A stretch of 64,000 bases of DNA, taken from NCBI GenBank assembly GCA_032622095.1, contig CP136064.1, positions 114,936,004 through 115,000,003 of the forward strand, read 5' to 3'. This document shows, piece after piece, positions 10,563 to 21,512 of the stretch. How positions within the stretch are numbered: position 1 is the stretch's first letter; the number at the start of each line of letters is the position of its first letter. The stretch comes from Siphonodentalium dalli. Taxonomy: Eukaryota > Mollusca > Scaphopoda > Gadilida > Siphonodentaliidae. A program made the translations under genes and the position numbers. The notes beneath the pieces were generated by a model, which saw only the letters and a list, made by a program, of their open reading frames with translations, had not been told where the DNA came from and made no database searches.

Positions 10563-11357
10563 TCATGCTTGTACTTCTGTTGACGTATTAAAAACATTGT
10601 GCATACGGAGGCTCATTCTTTTGTTCCATTTAGAAGTGAGTTTCTCAATTTGTTCACCATACTGTACATGCAGATCTACGAAAGACTTCATTTTATTACC
10701 CTCGGTATATTTTAAAATTGTATTTGACGTAAACCCTGCTCCTTTAGATGTGAAGTCAATTGGACTCTTTTCTCTGTCATCAGAATTGAAAGGATTAACT
10801 CGTAGCTGACTGGAAGTCATGGCGTTGTTTGCTTCTGCGTCCTGATTACTAGACGACACAGTCTTATCCACTACATCTTTCTGTGGTTCGTGGATTTTGT
10901 ATAATTTAGAGAGCTGATCAGAATCATGCTGAGCATGAGCACAAAGTCTCGCTGACTCATCCTTCTGTAGTTCCTCAAGAGTATTCTGCAGACTGGACAC
11001 CGTAGCACGGAGGTAGTCGTAGCTAGCACATGACAATGCCCGCATCCACGCTTCCATCTGTTCTTGTGTTTCGGCACTCATAACGTATGTCCGTGCATGG
11101 TGGCCAGGAAACTTTATGACAAAAGTAAAGTTATCTCCATTTTCAGCTAGCTCTATCGTACAGCCCTCCAAAACTATAACACCAATCGGATCCTTTTCAC
11201 CATATTTTTCGTAATAAAACAGAAGGTTTCCCTTTAAGACAAAGAATCGTTTCTGGAAGCTTTTATTGAGTTCGCCCTTCTTCTGAAGAATACCTTCTTT
11301 ATCAGGTCTTGGCCCAGCTTTGGCAAACCTTGCTAAACTCTTGTCATTTATCCTCAT
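10563..11357 (-). CDS. PHETA1/2-like: Sesquipedalian-like PH-domain endosomal adaptor
   Basis: A 264-aa single-exon ORF. Vertebrate PHETA1/2 (FAM109) are about 250-260 aa, and from general knowledge also lack introns in the coding region. A PH domain spans about residues 19-111: KEGILQKKGELNKSFQKR at its start, the invariant Trp in MEAWMRAL at its last helix. A coiled-coil stretch (about 112-140) follows, then a polar linker. A C-terminal F&H motif follows, with Phe226 and His230 in SFVDLHVQYG. In the family the F&H helix binds OCRL/INPP5B phosphatases, and the protein works in early and recycling endosome traffic to the trans-Golgi network. The start is the first ATG and matches the family N-terminus in register. 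No neighbour suggests co-regulation. I am confident of the family but cannot tell which vertebrate paralogue is closer. Confidence 0.92.
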   Translation of the reverse strand: MRINDKSLARFAKAGPRPDKEGILQKKGELNKSFQKRFFVLKGNLLFYYEKYGEKDPIGVIVLEGCTIELAENGDNFTFVIKFPGHHARTYVMSAETQEQMEAWMRALSCASYDYLRATVSSLQNTLEELQKDESARLCAHAQHDSDQLSKLYKIHEPQKDVVDKTVSSSNQDAEANNAMTSSQLRVNPFNSDDREKSPIDFTSKGAGFTSNTILKYTEGNKMKSFVDLHVQYGEQIEKLTSKWNKRMSLRMHNVFNTSTEVQA

Positions 11358-12464
11358 TATATTTAACGATATTAAATTATCCTAACTTGAGTTTTAAAGA
11401 TCATTGTCCACACAGATTATCCATACGAGAACATGCTCACAATAAAGAGGGTCACATTTTGTTTAATATCCCTTTCTTTGTGTGGATCTGTTGACAACTA
11501 AAAAATGTCTCATCAACTGGCACATAGGTATTAAGATGTCATGATCGAGTTGAAATTCTGAAAAATAATGAAAGATAATTCAAAAGGATATTTAATGTCA
11601 CATCAGACAGATTTTGTTTTTAGACCAATCAAAAATATCACGTAAATAGTGTATTATTGACAAGTTTGTATTCTGTGTTGTATAAACAAAAGCCGAATTA
11701 TGTTACACCAGTACAGTATGTAAAGAGTATGCAATAAAAAAAACACAAAACACCAGGGAGACCCCCACCAGTGAACTTTGGTTAAAACTGCCACCATGTT
11801 GCCACCAACATATCGGTATAGCGCCCGCTAATTCTTGCCACTCAAGATTTAGGCATTGAATTGGTCACCGTGAACCACTCTACAAAATTAAAGAGTCAAT
11901 GACACTGCAGCTCAACTTTGAGGAGGGATAATTTCATGTTTTACAGTCAATGGAGCAATTAGGTACACGGACAGTTGAAATGTCTAACTAATACTATGAT
12001 AGATGTCAACATGATAGATATATATAAAGTAAAATCAAAGATGGCCGATGGCAGCTATGTTTTTATATAAATAAATGCTCAGCTCACAAAGAGTGTGTTT
12101 TGTGGATAACATCATATTATACAACACTATTAGTATTAGTATATTCTTGAGGAAATTTCATAATTTTGTAACTGTAATTTCTAAATTATAACATATCGTG
12201 AAGGCCATCAGTGCCTTTAAAGGTCACCTAATGTTTAAATAGTTTCCCTTCCATTATTGGAGGAGTCAGGTCTTCCTAATCACATATGCACCAATGCGTA
12301 GACATAGCATGAAGCTACATATACCAGTATCACACTCAAACAAGGATTATATTTCTTCTCACTAGTCATGCTGCAAGTCATGCTGCATTGGCATAACCAA
12401 TTATCAGCCTTACAACTTGAAATGGACACCAATTAAACATTATAGGAGGCATTTTGAAGCTGCT
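11358..12464. other. Upstream flank of the PH-domain gene
   Basis: No second gene seen. The sequence presumably contains the promoter and 5' UTR of the minus-strand gene. Positions about 11888-11968 are a diverged, inverted copy of the 3' end of the TAGCTCAACTT elements (compare 35830-35920 and 56530-56620). Confidence 0.4.
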
Positions 12465-12720
12465 GAAATAAAATTAAAGGAAAACTGGTTTTGAACTCAT
12501 CCAAGATATTCACAAGTAGAAGCCATCAACATAAAAATTGGATCCCATTCATTAAAAGCATTGCACTTACGTAAGTTACGTCGCAAAATGGTCACCTTGG
12601 AAACTATATATGTGCAGGAGATTTAAAAGTAAGTCCTGAAATAAACATCAGGCAGGGTTGGTCTTTGAACTCATCTAAGATATTTGTGAGTAGAAGTCAC
12701 ATATCTAATGTAGTCAAAAT
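12465..12720 (+). repeat. Two diverged direct repeats (about 170-bp spacing)
   Basis: TTGAACTCATCCAAGATATT near 12493 recurs as TTGAACTCATCTAAGATATT near 12664, each followed by GAGTAGAAG/AAGTAGAAG and preceded by TGAAATAAA. No coding content. Confidence 0.55.
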
Positions 12721-14622
12721 TTGACAACACTTGACAGAATTATTGCACATATGTTGTGATACCGAAGCTGCAAAATACATACATACATGTATACTCTGTT
12801 GGCTGAGATGCTTCACAACTGTATACAATAGCATTGCGCGCTCTGGGGCTGGCAACGGAAAATTTAGTCCCCCAATTTGCCTCTGTGTTTTTGTGTCTAT
12901 TTTCGTTAGTGCAATGAAGTTGGACAAGAGTTTAACTTTAATGAACAAAGCAATCATTTTGCATTGTCTGGTGTTGGTGTCATGCATGGCTTTTTGAAAT
13001 AGTATTAATCTGCCTGAATCAATGTAAAGATGCACGGTCATTTTATTGGCGTGATGCCAAATGATATGTAACTAGTGAGGGATAAGGAGATATGCAGTGG
13101 CTTTTTTAATGATATAATAGGATAATATAAGCAAGTATAATATTACTGTATATAATAGTTAATTACCTGTTCCTTAATTGATCTGAAATGTATTCAAAGG
13201 AGGTGAAAGCATAGTCACTTGTAACTTCATCAAAGACCCCCCCCCCCCCCCCCAAGTGATTTCTGCACCCCCACTGTGATATACCACAGGGGTGGACAGA
13301 AATAACTTTGGGGGAAGGGGGTCTCAGATGAAGTTCCAAGGTCCTACAGTGAAGGTTCCACCTCGAGATTAATTTATATATACATGACATTTTGGCTACT
13401 TATTTTTTTTTTCAATGGTAGTTCCCATTCAGAACTCCAGTTCACAGGGATGTGCTCATGTTGGGAGGCAATGGGCAGGAGTACCCACCACTCCATGTCA
13501 TCACCCAGGAGTCATTCCATTTTGAAACAAACAGCAAGCACATTTTTTTTACATACTGGTATCTACTTAGCAAAATTATGCTACATGTACATGTAGTTGT
13601 TAATGAAATTAACAATCTGCCTACAGTAGTACAGTGACAACCAGCTATGGCAGCTTTAAATTTAATGCCTCCCATAAATGAAAAGGCTTGAGTAGCGATT
13701 TGGCATAAGTGAGAGAGATTTAAGCAAGGTGAAACTTGTGTCTAAGAAACTACATGAAACTTTGGACCATGGTTTGCCCTGTATGATTTGAGGCCCTGCA
13801 GCCCGGCACTATATTATGAATTGGCACATTACTGAATTCAGTCATATTCATTAGCCAAGTTTATATTATAAACCAAATTGATGTGGTTTATACTGTGTGA
13901 GGATGAGAACAATATCCAGGGTATATTCAGTCATCAACTGAATAGACAACGCTGCAGTATAACTGTAGGATTATCCAATCAAGGGGATCTGACAATAACG
14001 GTTGTTGGAAATTCTTAGGAAAATCCACCAATCAATATACATACCATCGCTTTAATAATAAGATAAGAGTTATAGACAAGTACGGAAACACGGAAAGGTG
14101 GCCAATTCAGAATCAACCAGACTCCTGACTCATTATCATATAAAAGCCCAACGATACTCCATGGAACGCAAAAAAAATCAACATCCATTTCTTATAATAA
14201 TATATAAAATCAACTTGCATATTAAAAGATTATTTAGCACCCGTAATAATAATAATAATAACAATATTCTGGTATCGTGTTGCAAGTTGGGTCAATACAA
14301 TAAGGAAACAAGAGTTACACATAAAAAATAGCTCTGGTCGAATATTTTAGCCCATATGAGTGCATCTGTCTGACTGAGAATCACTAAGAATGGACAAACT
14401 AAAGAACCATAACTCAGAACTAAAGGCCAAAACTGAAGAAAAACAAGATAACTGCCAGCAGATGGCAGCATTTTTTTCAAAAGAAAATATTCAAATTTGA
14501 TAGCTCCCATCTAGTACATGTAATAGTTTTTGAAAGTGAAAAAAAGACATAATTATAGTATTCCTGGTGCCTCTGCAATGAAGTGATATTAATTTTTTCT
14601 TCATGTTGGTTACACAGTGTCT
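12721..14622. other. Intergenic, homopolymer-bearing, no gene seen
   Basis: Contains a 17-C homopolymer at 13237-13253 followed by a loosely inverted CCCC/GGGG region to about 13325. A diverged, reverse-oriented tandem-unit fragment lies near 14300-14510 (AACCATAACTCAGAA). Small ORFs here look random. Confidence 0.45.
13237..13253 (+). repeat. Poly-C tract (17 C)
   Basis: An uninterrupted C homopolymer in noncoding sequence. Confidence 0.9.
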
Positions 14623-14785
14623 AATACAGTCGGAAATATTAATCGGAAATATGGCTTGTTGCTATTCATCAGAAAGCTGAGAGCTTTCCGATGAATGGCA
14701 TCAAGCCATATTTCCGACTAAATCATGAAAAATTACCCATAATTATGCTGTGGTTAAGGAGTCAATTATTTAGGGCATTACTGTA
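14623..14785. mobile_element. Palindromic MITE, TACAGTAATG family, copy D (left arm damaged)
   Basis: The right arm is intact to GGGCATTACTGTA. The left arm begins internally near AATACAGTCGGAAATAT and lacks the segment between the terminus and the TTTAGTCGG core. It sits next to TA. Confidence 0.75.
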
Positions 14786-15016
14786 TATGTGTCGAACTTG
14801 GTGTTGCATACAGTGTTCTTTAGTCTCTAATAGAGATGTAATCATACAAAGAAATAATGCAGCAGTACACAACTAATTGATATAATTCAAATACATTGAT
14901 GTTTCCTAATTAATTTTTGATAAACATGTTAATTGGTAAACAATTGCATCACAGTTTTTGTTCTGACTTCGAACCACCCACCCCCCCCCCTGTGTCTGGA
15001 ACATGTTTGCAGATTC

Positions 15017-15435
15017 ACCACCCGAATTAAGTGGAGCTCTCTAAGTTCTATGACCTTCAATAACTTCACGGGCACCACCCGAATTAAGTGGGGCCTTCTA
15101 TGAGCTTCAATAACATCACAGGCACCACCCGAATTAAGTAGAACCTTCTATAAGTTTCAATAACTTCACAGGCACCACCCAAATTAAGTAGGGCCTGCTA
15201 AGAGCTGTATCTGTATATTTTCAAGTGCAGGATCCTCTCGGATATATCAGCACGCAGAGACGTGGAGCTTTACCAATAAATTCAAAGGGCACCACCCGAA
15301 TTAATTATGGCCTTCTATAAGCTTCAACAACTTCACGGGCACCACCCAAATTCAGTGGAGACTTTTAAGAGCTAAATTCAATAATTTGCAGGCGCTGCCC
15401 GAATTAAGTGTGGCCTTCTAAGAGCTTCACTAACA
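15017..15435 (+). repeat. Minisatellite, about 53-bp units
   Basis: About seven or eight tandem copies of a unit starting GGCACCACCCGAATTAAGTG and ending CTTCAATAACTTCAC. The array is interrupted at about 15203-15290 by unrelated sequence, and later units are more diverged. Confidence 0.85.
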
Positions 15436-15509
15436 TTGACTAACAATAATGTACATGCCATGAATATCTACTCTGACTAACGCCCGTAGAGATCATACAT
15501 GTATTCCAC

Positions 15510-16497
15510 CAGTACAAAAACTTGGATGGCTGCTGGCGGCCATGTTTTTGGGCCAAATGACCCCAAAATGACTCAGACTAAAGGTACGACCTGTAGCCCG
15601 TGCTAAAGAATTTAGTCATACAAAGAGTAAAATCCAAGATGGCTGCTGGCCGCCATGTTTTTTGGCCGAATGACCCCAAAATTACTCGTTCCCATCTACA
15701 TGTCAATATTAACATCCATGACAAATTTGATGATGATCATACTAAAGGTACGACCTGTAGCCTGTGCTAAAGAATTTAGTCATACAAAGAGTAAAATCCA
15801 AGATGGCTGCTGGCCGCCATGTTATTTGGCCGAATGACCCCAAAATTACTCTTTCCCATCTACATGTCAATATTAACATCCATGACAAATTTTATGATGA
15901 TCGGACTAAAGGTACGACCTGTAGCCCGTGCTAAAGGATTTAGTCATACAAAGAGTGAAATCAAAGATGCCTGCTGGCGGCCATGTTTTTTGGCCGAATG
16001 ACCCCAAAATGACTCGTTCCCATCTACATGTCATTATTAACATTCTTGACAAATTTTTTGATGATCAGACTAAAAGTACGACCTGTAGCCCGTGCTAAAG
16101 AATTTAGTCATACAAAGAGTAAAATCCAAGATGGCTGCTGGCGGCCATCTTTTTGGGCCAAAATTACTCGTTCCCATCTACATGTCAATCTTAACATCCA
16201 TGACAAATTTCATGACGATCAGACAAATAGTACGCCCTGTAGCCCGTGCTAATGGATTGAATTTTGAAATGCAAGATGGCCACTGGCGGCCATGTTTTTT
16301 TACCGAATGACCCCAAAATTAATCATTCTGGTCTAAATGTTGATGTCAACAGCTATGACAAATTTCATAATGATCCGACCAAAGGTACGACCTGTAGACT
16401 GCATTGTTGACGCCTTACGTACACACACACACACGGACGACGGACGACAAAGCCATGGCAATAGCTCAAACTTTACAAAGTAAAGTTGAGCTAATAA
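15510..16497 (-). mobile_element. TAGCTCAACTT element with tandem ~163-bp core
   Basis: About five head-to-tail units of about 163 bp, each with AAATCCAAGATGGCTGCTGG, ATGACCCCAAAA and TACGACCTGTAGCCCGTG. The array ends at the right in AAGTTGAGCTAA (about 16484-16497), the inverted form of the TAGCTCAACTT terminus seen at 55628 and 35065. The element therefore lies in reverse orientation to the copy at 55628-56603. Short ORFs repeated across the units are a by-product of the unit sequence. The left terminus was not recognised. Confidence 0.75.
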
Positions 16498-16589
16498 ACT
16501 ATACATATGTATAAATACATACATAAAAAATAAAAGTCGCAAAGACACACACTCCCCTTGAATGTGGGTAACTGTGGCTGAATTGGTCA

Positions 16590-16985
16590 TTGTCGCATGG
16601 TTTCAAGTAAAAAGACACCCAGGATCTCTCAAACGTGCAAAAAAAAGACACCCAGGCTCTCAAAGTCTCACCAAACAACAGGAATTTAGATTAGTCGTCT
16701 GCTATGTATTTATTAATAATTATAATAATTATTTGGTTGGGATCGGAATGAAATATCAATGGAATTTAAATGGGCATATATACCGTCCGCTTTGAGGCTG
16801 CCTGGCAGCGCAGTTCCGTATTAATAAATAGCAGACAACTAATGTAAATTCCCATTGTATGGTGAGACTTTGAGATCCTGGGTGTCTTTTTGCTTGTTTG
16901 GGACACCATGGGTGTCTTTTTGCACGTTTGAGAGATCCTGGGTGTCTTTTTGATCGAAACCATGCGATCACTCCAGTTGTGATAA
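16590..16985. repeat. Inverted repeat with AAAAAGACACCCAGG motif
   Basis: The left arm (about 16590-16710) contains GCATGGTTTC, two copies of AGACACCCAGG and CTCTCAAAGTCTCACC. The right arm (about 16826-16975) is its reverse complement with three copies of CCTGGGTGTCTTTTTG or a close variant. The centre (about 16711-16825) is AT-rich. Likely a non-autonomous foldback element with extra copies of the motif in the right arm. Confidence 0.7.
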
Positions 16986-17204
16986 AAAGTGCAAAATAGC
17001 ACAACCCTATAAACTATAAATGTGTAAACACATGGATCTTTGGGGTAACCTCTAGATTGGAGCCTCCTATTTTGACCGAAATTTTTTGATGTGCTGAAAC
17101 AAAGATATTTGCATGTTACATGATCAAGTGCAATGGCTAGACACTAGACAAAACAAAATTTAAAGCTGACTGAATGTTTAAGTCTGCCGGTCCAAAGCCC
17201 GGAT

Positions 17205-17730
17205 AAAAGCTGATACATAGGGAGTTTTATTTTATTTGAACCAAGCCACAATGCAAATTGTCCAAACACCAAGCCATAGCTTGGGTCCATCGCGCTGTGT
17301 TCTAGGCAGTTTAATTAGGCTTTCATCCATCAAATATCATTAAAATAGTCTTATTTGGTAGTAATAAACATCACATATATACATAATATAGAATAAAAAC
17401 TGATGGTAGTTTTATTTTATTTGAACCAAGCCACAACAAAAATTGTCCAAACACCAAGCTATAGCTTGGTGTCTGTCGCGCTGTGTTCTAGGCAGTTTAA
17501 TTAGACTTTCGTCCATCAAATATCATGCAAATAGAATTATTTGGTCATATAAACATCACATATACATAATAATATAGATAAAAGATGATGGGAGTTTTAT
17601 TTTATATGAACCAAGCCGTAACTTGGTGTACGTCGCGCTGTGTTCTATGTGGTTTAATTGGTCTTTCGTCCATCAAATATCATTAAAATAGTTTTATTTG
17701 GTTATATAAACATCACATATACATAATAAG
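17205..17730 (+). repeat. Tandem array, about 180-bp units
   Basis: Three units starting near GGAGTTTTATTTTATTTGAA, each with TCGCGCTGTGTTCTA and ending ACATCACATATACATAATA. The third unit is interrupted by the hAT-like element, and the array resumes at 19206 with AATATAGAATAAAA. Confidence 0.85.
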
Positions 17731-19205
17731 TAGAGGTGCCACAATTATTGATTTTGATAATCGATTCTCGGTCGTCAATAATCGACTATAATCGATTAAT
17801 CATACCTATAATAACATCAGTTGAAGTATTCCGTAATATGGCCTATTGGCCGGGTGATGGTTAACTGCTGTAGCTGGATGTTTCAGGCATCGGCTGATGT
17901 AATGGTTAAGTTAATAAAGTGGATCATAAACCAGCGGTAATAGACATGGTTATAATATTTGTGAGTCTTTTAGAAAGAATGTAGCGATTAATTTCAATGT
18001 TATGAATAGCCAAACATACAGGAACATACAATATAAAAGTAGGAATGCACGATGGACCGCCGTGTTATGGAAACTATAAGTTTCAGCAAACTTCCAGAAC
18101 ATGGATAACAATCACAAAGGTCGGCCCCTACCCGCAAATATCACCTGCAAAGTATTTTGAGTTTCATTCACCAGTCACCACACGATAAGCGATAGCCTGT
18201 ACCAGTAACATCTAAGTATACATGTATTCGCATATGATATCATGCAGAACATCACTGATTAAATTGCCATAGTTTCCCAGGTTTTGGATATCTTGTGATT
18301 ACATGTATGAGGAAGTATTGCTGAAGAATTATTAAAGGGATACAGTTCACTTGCATTTGGGATCATCTATATGATATACTGTATATCAACACTGTCAATA
18401 AACTCCCCATTGGACCAATCAAGGGCGAGTGCATTCAGTTCATTGAACACGATGACAGTCGGCACATTTCAAAGACGTACTACATGTAGTAGTGCCGCCT
18501 TTCTTGTAGAAATATACAATGACAAAGTATTTGAGTTTCATTCACCAGTCACCACATGATAAGCGATAGCCTGTACCAGTAACATCTAAGTACACTCGCA
18601 TATGATATAATGCAGAACATCACTGATTAAATTGCCAGGTTTTGGATATCTTGTGATTATGAGGAAGTATTGCTGAAGAACTATTAAAGGGATACAGTTC
18701 ACTTGCATTTGGGATCATCTATATGATATACCATATATCAACAATGTGAATAAACTCCACATTGGACCAATCAACGGCGAGTGCATTAATTCAGTTCATT
18801 GAACACAATGACAGTCGGCACATTTCAAAGACGTACTACATGTAGTAGTGCCGCCTTTCTTATAGAAATATACAACGACGTCGCCATAAGTTCCAAGCTG
18901 CAGCGTCGCAAATTTGTAGAATATACAATAACCCGAAGGCGAAGAGTAACCATGTCGCATCATCAAATGAACTGCCGACTGCAACATATTAGTAGTACTC
19001 ATATTGTCGGAATCTCTTTGATACGTATATGATCAAGGATTTTTAACCCCTCAGTTGTAGATTAAACTGTACAACAAAAACGGTATTCAATAATACCCGG
19101 CATTTTCAGATGTCCGAAATAACAGATTAATTGACGACGGAACGGTTAATCGATTATCGCCTTTATCCGGTTCATCGATTAAACGATTTAATCATGGCAC
19201 CCCTA
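17731..19205. mobile_element. hAT-like non-autonomous element
   Basis: 1,475 bp with termini TAGAGGTGCCA and TGGCACCCCTA, subterminally rich in AATCGAT/ATCGATTA. It is flanked by 8-bp ATAATAAG (17723-17730) and ATAATAAT (19206-19213). Removing it restores the tandem-unit sequence ACATAATAATATAGA seen uninterrupted in the previous unit (about 17567-17580). The termini and 8-bp duplication fit the hAT superfamily. It contains no transposase ORF. Confidence 0.85.
18148..18878 (+). repeat. Internal tandem duplication in the hAT-like element
   Basis: About 18148-18524 is repeated as about 18525-18878 (CAAAGTATTTTGAGTTTC / CAAAGTATTTGAGTTTC to ATAGAAATATACAA). The copies differ by small indels and substitutions. 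Short ORFs starting at 18371 and 18799 are the duplicated copies of one another. Confidence 0.85.
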
Positions 19206-19334
19206 ATAATAATATAGAATAAAATTCAATTTTGCTTCTTATTTCCTATGGCTTGGAATGGCTTGGTATGGCAGTAACTGTTGACTTGGTGTTTAGTACT
19301 ACTACTACTACTAGTAGCACCTAGCTCCAGGGAA

Positions 19335-19362
19335 GCTCTAAAGATTTACACTCTTTAGAGCT
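19335..19362. repeat. Short palindrome GCTCTAAAG…CTTTAGAGC
   Basis: A perfect 9-10 bp stem with a short loop, immediately outside the left arm of the long inverted repeat. Confidence 0.6.
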
Positions 19363-20032
19363 TCAGATTGGGTCAGTAGTGGCCAAATCTGATGCTCATA
19401 CCTTTTCTAATTACAGGCGACAAAGGACTCCTGGTCGCAGATTCTGCTTGGTTCTCTTATTATGGTGACAATAAAGACAAGATTCCACCAAAAGTTCCGA
19501 AATCCGCGCCTTCATGAGCTAAAATAAAGACTTTTGTCATTTGTGCAAAAGAAATTGTTGTCTGTCTGTTTACGGAAGCGATATTTCACCACATGTTAAT
19601 GCTGTTTGTCATGCGCAGTTCAATGTTTCATGTTTATTGATGGTCAATAAAACGTGTACTCCACCCCGAAGACGACTGTTGGAAATGTGTACTTGGAAGA
19701 TATTATGGAAAAACTAAATTCTTTTGCTAAATGTTATGCTACTATGCCAATTTATTACATATGTAATAAAAATATTACCGAAAAATTATCAACATATACT
19801 TTTTAATAGAATTGTTGCTTCGAAAATATACTATTTAAAACGTGTACTCCAAGCCAGAATGAGAAAAAGTGTAGCCGAGTTAGATCATGCTTTATTACCC
19901 ACTTCTACAAAATGTTGTATTATACTTTCAACAAGTTGTAGAAATATATTGGTGATATGAAGTAATTATTTTATTCAGTGAAACATAATCACTTCTCACA
20001 TTTGTCATGCATGGTGTCAAAAAAATGACATA
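19363..20032. repeat. Long inverted repeat, left arm (670 bp)
   Basis: From TCAGATTGGGTCAGTAG to AAAATGACATA. It is nearly identical in reverse complement to 20855-21512. Both arms contain the same 78-codon ORF (19724-19960 on plus, 20922-21158 on minus), differing at two residues (F/Y and R/S). That ORF has no recognisable domain, and I regard its coding status as unproven. Confidence 0.9.
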
Positions 20033-20854
20033 ATCACATCGTCGCGCATTGATAGCTGCGCGAACTGTGTTTGTATTCTAACACCCATAAGGTTTGCTTT
20101 CGTGTGCCTATTGCGTATATATATACAATAACAACATTTGTTCAAAATAAGCTTTAGTTATCAGAATCGATTTACTGCAACAGACTAATGCTATAAACCA
20201 GTCTTGAAACTGTATGGTAAAAAAAAGTCTCAAAACTTGTTAGGCCTATTTATGAACAATAAAATGGCGATATATTATCACTAAAGTGTCACTAAATAGG
20301 TTATTATAATTAGCGTTTGTTTCGCTAATATGAAAACATGTTACACCTAAAAATATTTGCTTTTGGAAAAGAGCATTCCGTGTGAGTCTATTCCTGATAT
20401 GGTATAAATAAATAGCGTTTGTTTCACTACTGTGCGAACAACGGACGACCAGATGATGGTGCAAGTTTGTAGCTGTTAGTGCAGGGGGAAAACCAGGACA
20501 AAGAAAACTATAACAAAACGGCTACCATGAAGTCTGCTTATCCCAATCCCAGATACAGGACGAGAGTAGGTACCGTAATTAAACTGAACAAATAGACACT
20601 GAATGGAAAAAAAAACCCCGATATTGGCCAAATGTATGAGTCGGATCCGGAGTAGGGCAGTAGACCTACACTTTTTAATGCTATTTCGATGTACACTTTA
20701 TTATAATAGGAGAATGATTGTTTTGTTCAACTTTTAATGAAGTTAACAATGGTATAAGTATATATACCGTATAGTGATGCAATTATACCATATATCTTCC
20801 GAGTATCGGTACCGGTATACACACAATTTCCCCGAGTCGGCGTCAGGGCCGGAG
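20033..20854. other. Spacer between the long inverted-repeat arms
   Basis: 822 bp, AT-rich, with an AATAAATAGCGTTTG-type motif near 20408 resembling the 7165-8000 dispersed motif. No transposase or gene seen. Confidence 0.5.
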
Positions 20855-21512
20855 TATGTCATTTTTTGACACCATGACAAATGTGAGAAGTGATTATGTT
20901 TCACTGAATAAAATAATTACTTCATATCACCAATATATTTCTACAACTTGTTGAAAGTATAATACAACATTTTGTAGAAGTGGGTAATAAAGCATGATCT
21001 AACTCGGCTACACTTTTTCTCATTCTGGCTTGGAGTACACTTTTTAAATAGTATATTTTCGATGCAACAATTCTATTAAAAAGTATATGTTGATAATTTT
21101 TCGGTAATATTTTTATTACATATGTAATATATTGGCATAGTAGCATAACATTTAGCAAAAGAATTTAGTTTTTCCATAATATCTTCCAAGTACACATTTC
21201 CAACAGTCGTCTTCGGGGTGGAGTACACGTTTTATTGACCATCATGAAACATTGAACTGCGCATGACAAACAGCATTAACATGTGGTGAAATATCGCTTC
21301 CGTAAACAGACAGACAACAATTTCTTTTGCACAAATGACAAAAGTCTTTATTTTAGCTCATGAAGGCGCGGATTTCGGAACTTTTGGTGGAATCTTGTCT
21401 TTATTGTCACCATAATAAGAGAACCAAGCAGAATCTGCGACCAGGAGTCCTTTGTCGCCTGTAATTAGAAAAGGTATGAGCATCAGATTTGGCCACTACT
21501 GACCCAATCTGA
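20855..21512. repeat. Long inverted repeat, right arm (658 bp)
   Basis: Reverse complement of 19363-20032 with only scattered differences, ending GACCCAATCTGA. I found no clear target duplication outside the two arms. This could be a DNA element with very long terminal inverted repeats or an inverted duplication. Confidence 0.9.

Noticed and set aside
15017-15435. Possible CRISPR-like array
   Set aside because: Units are contiguous tandem repeats without unique spacers, in a eukaryotic genome. Minisatellite.
15655-16310. Series of similar 60-74-codon ORFs
   Set aside because: They repeat because the ~163-bp tandem unit repeats. No evidence of a gene.
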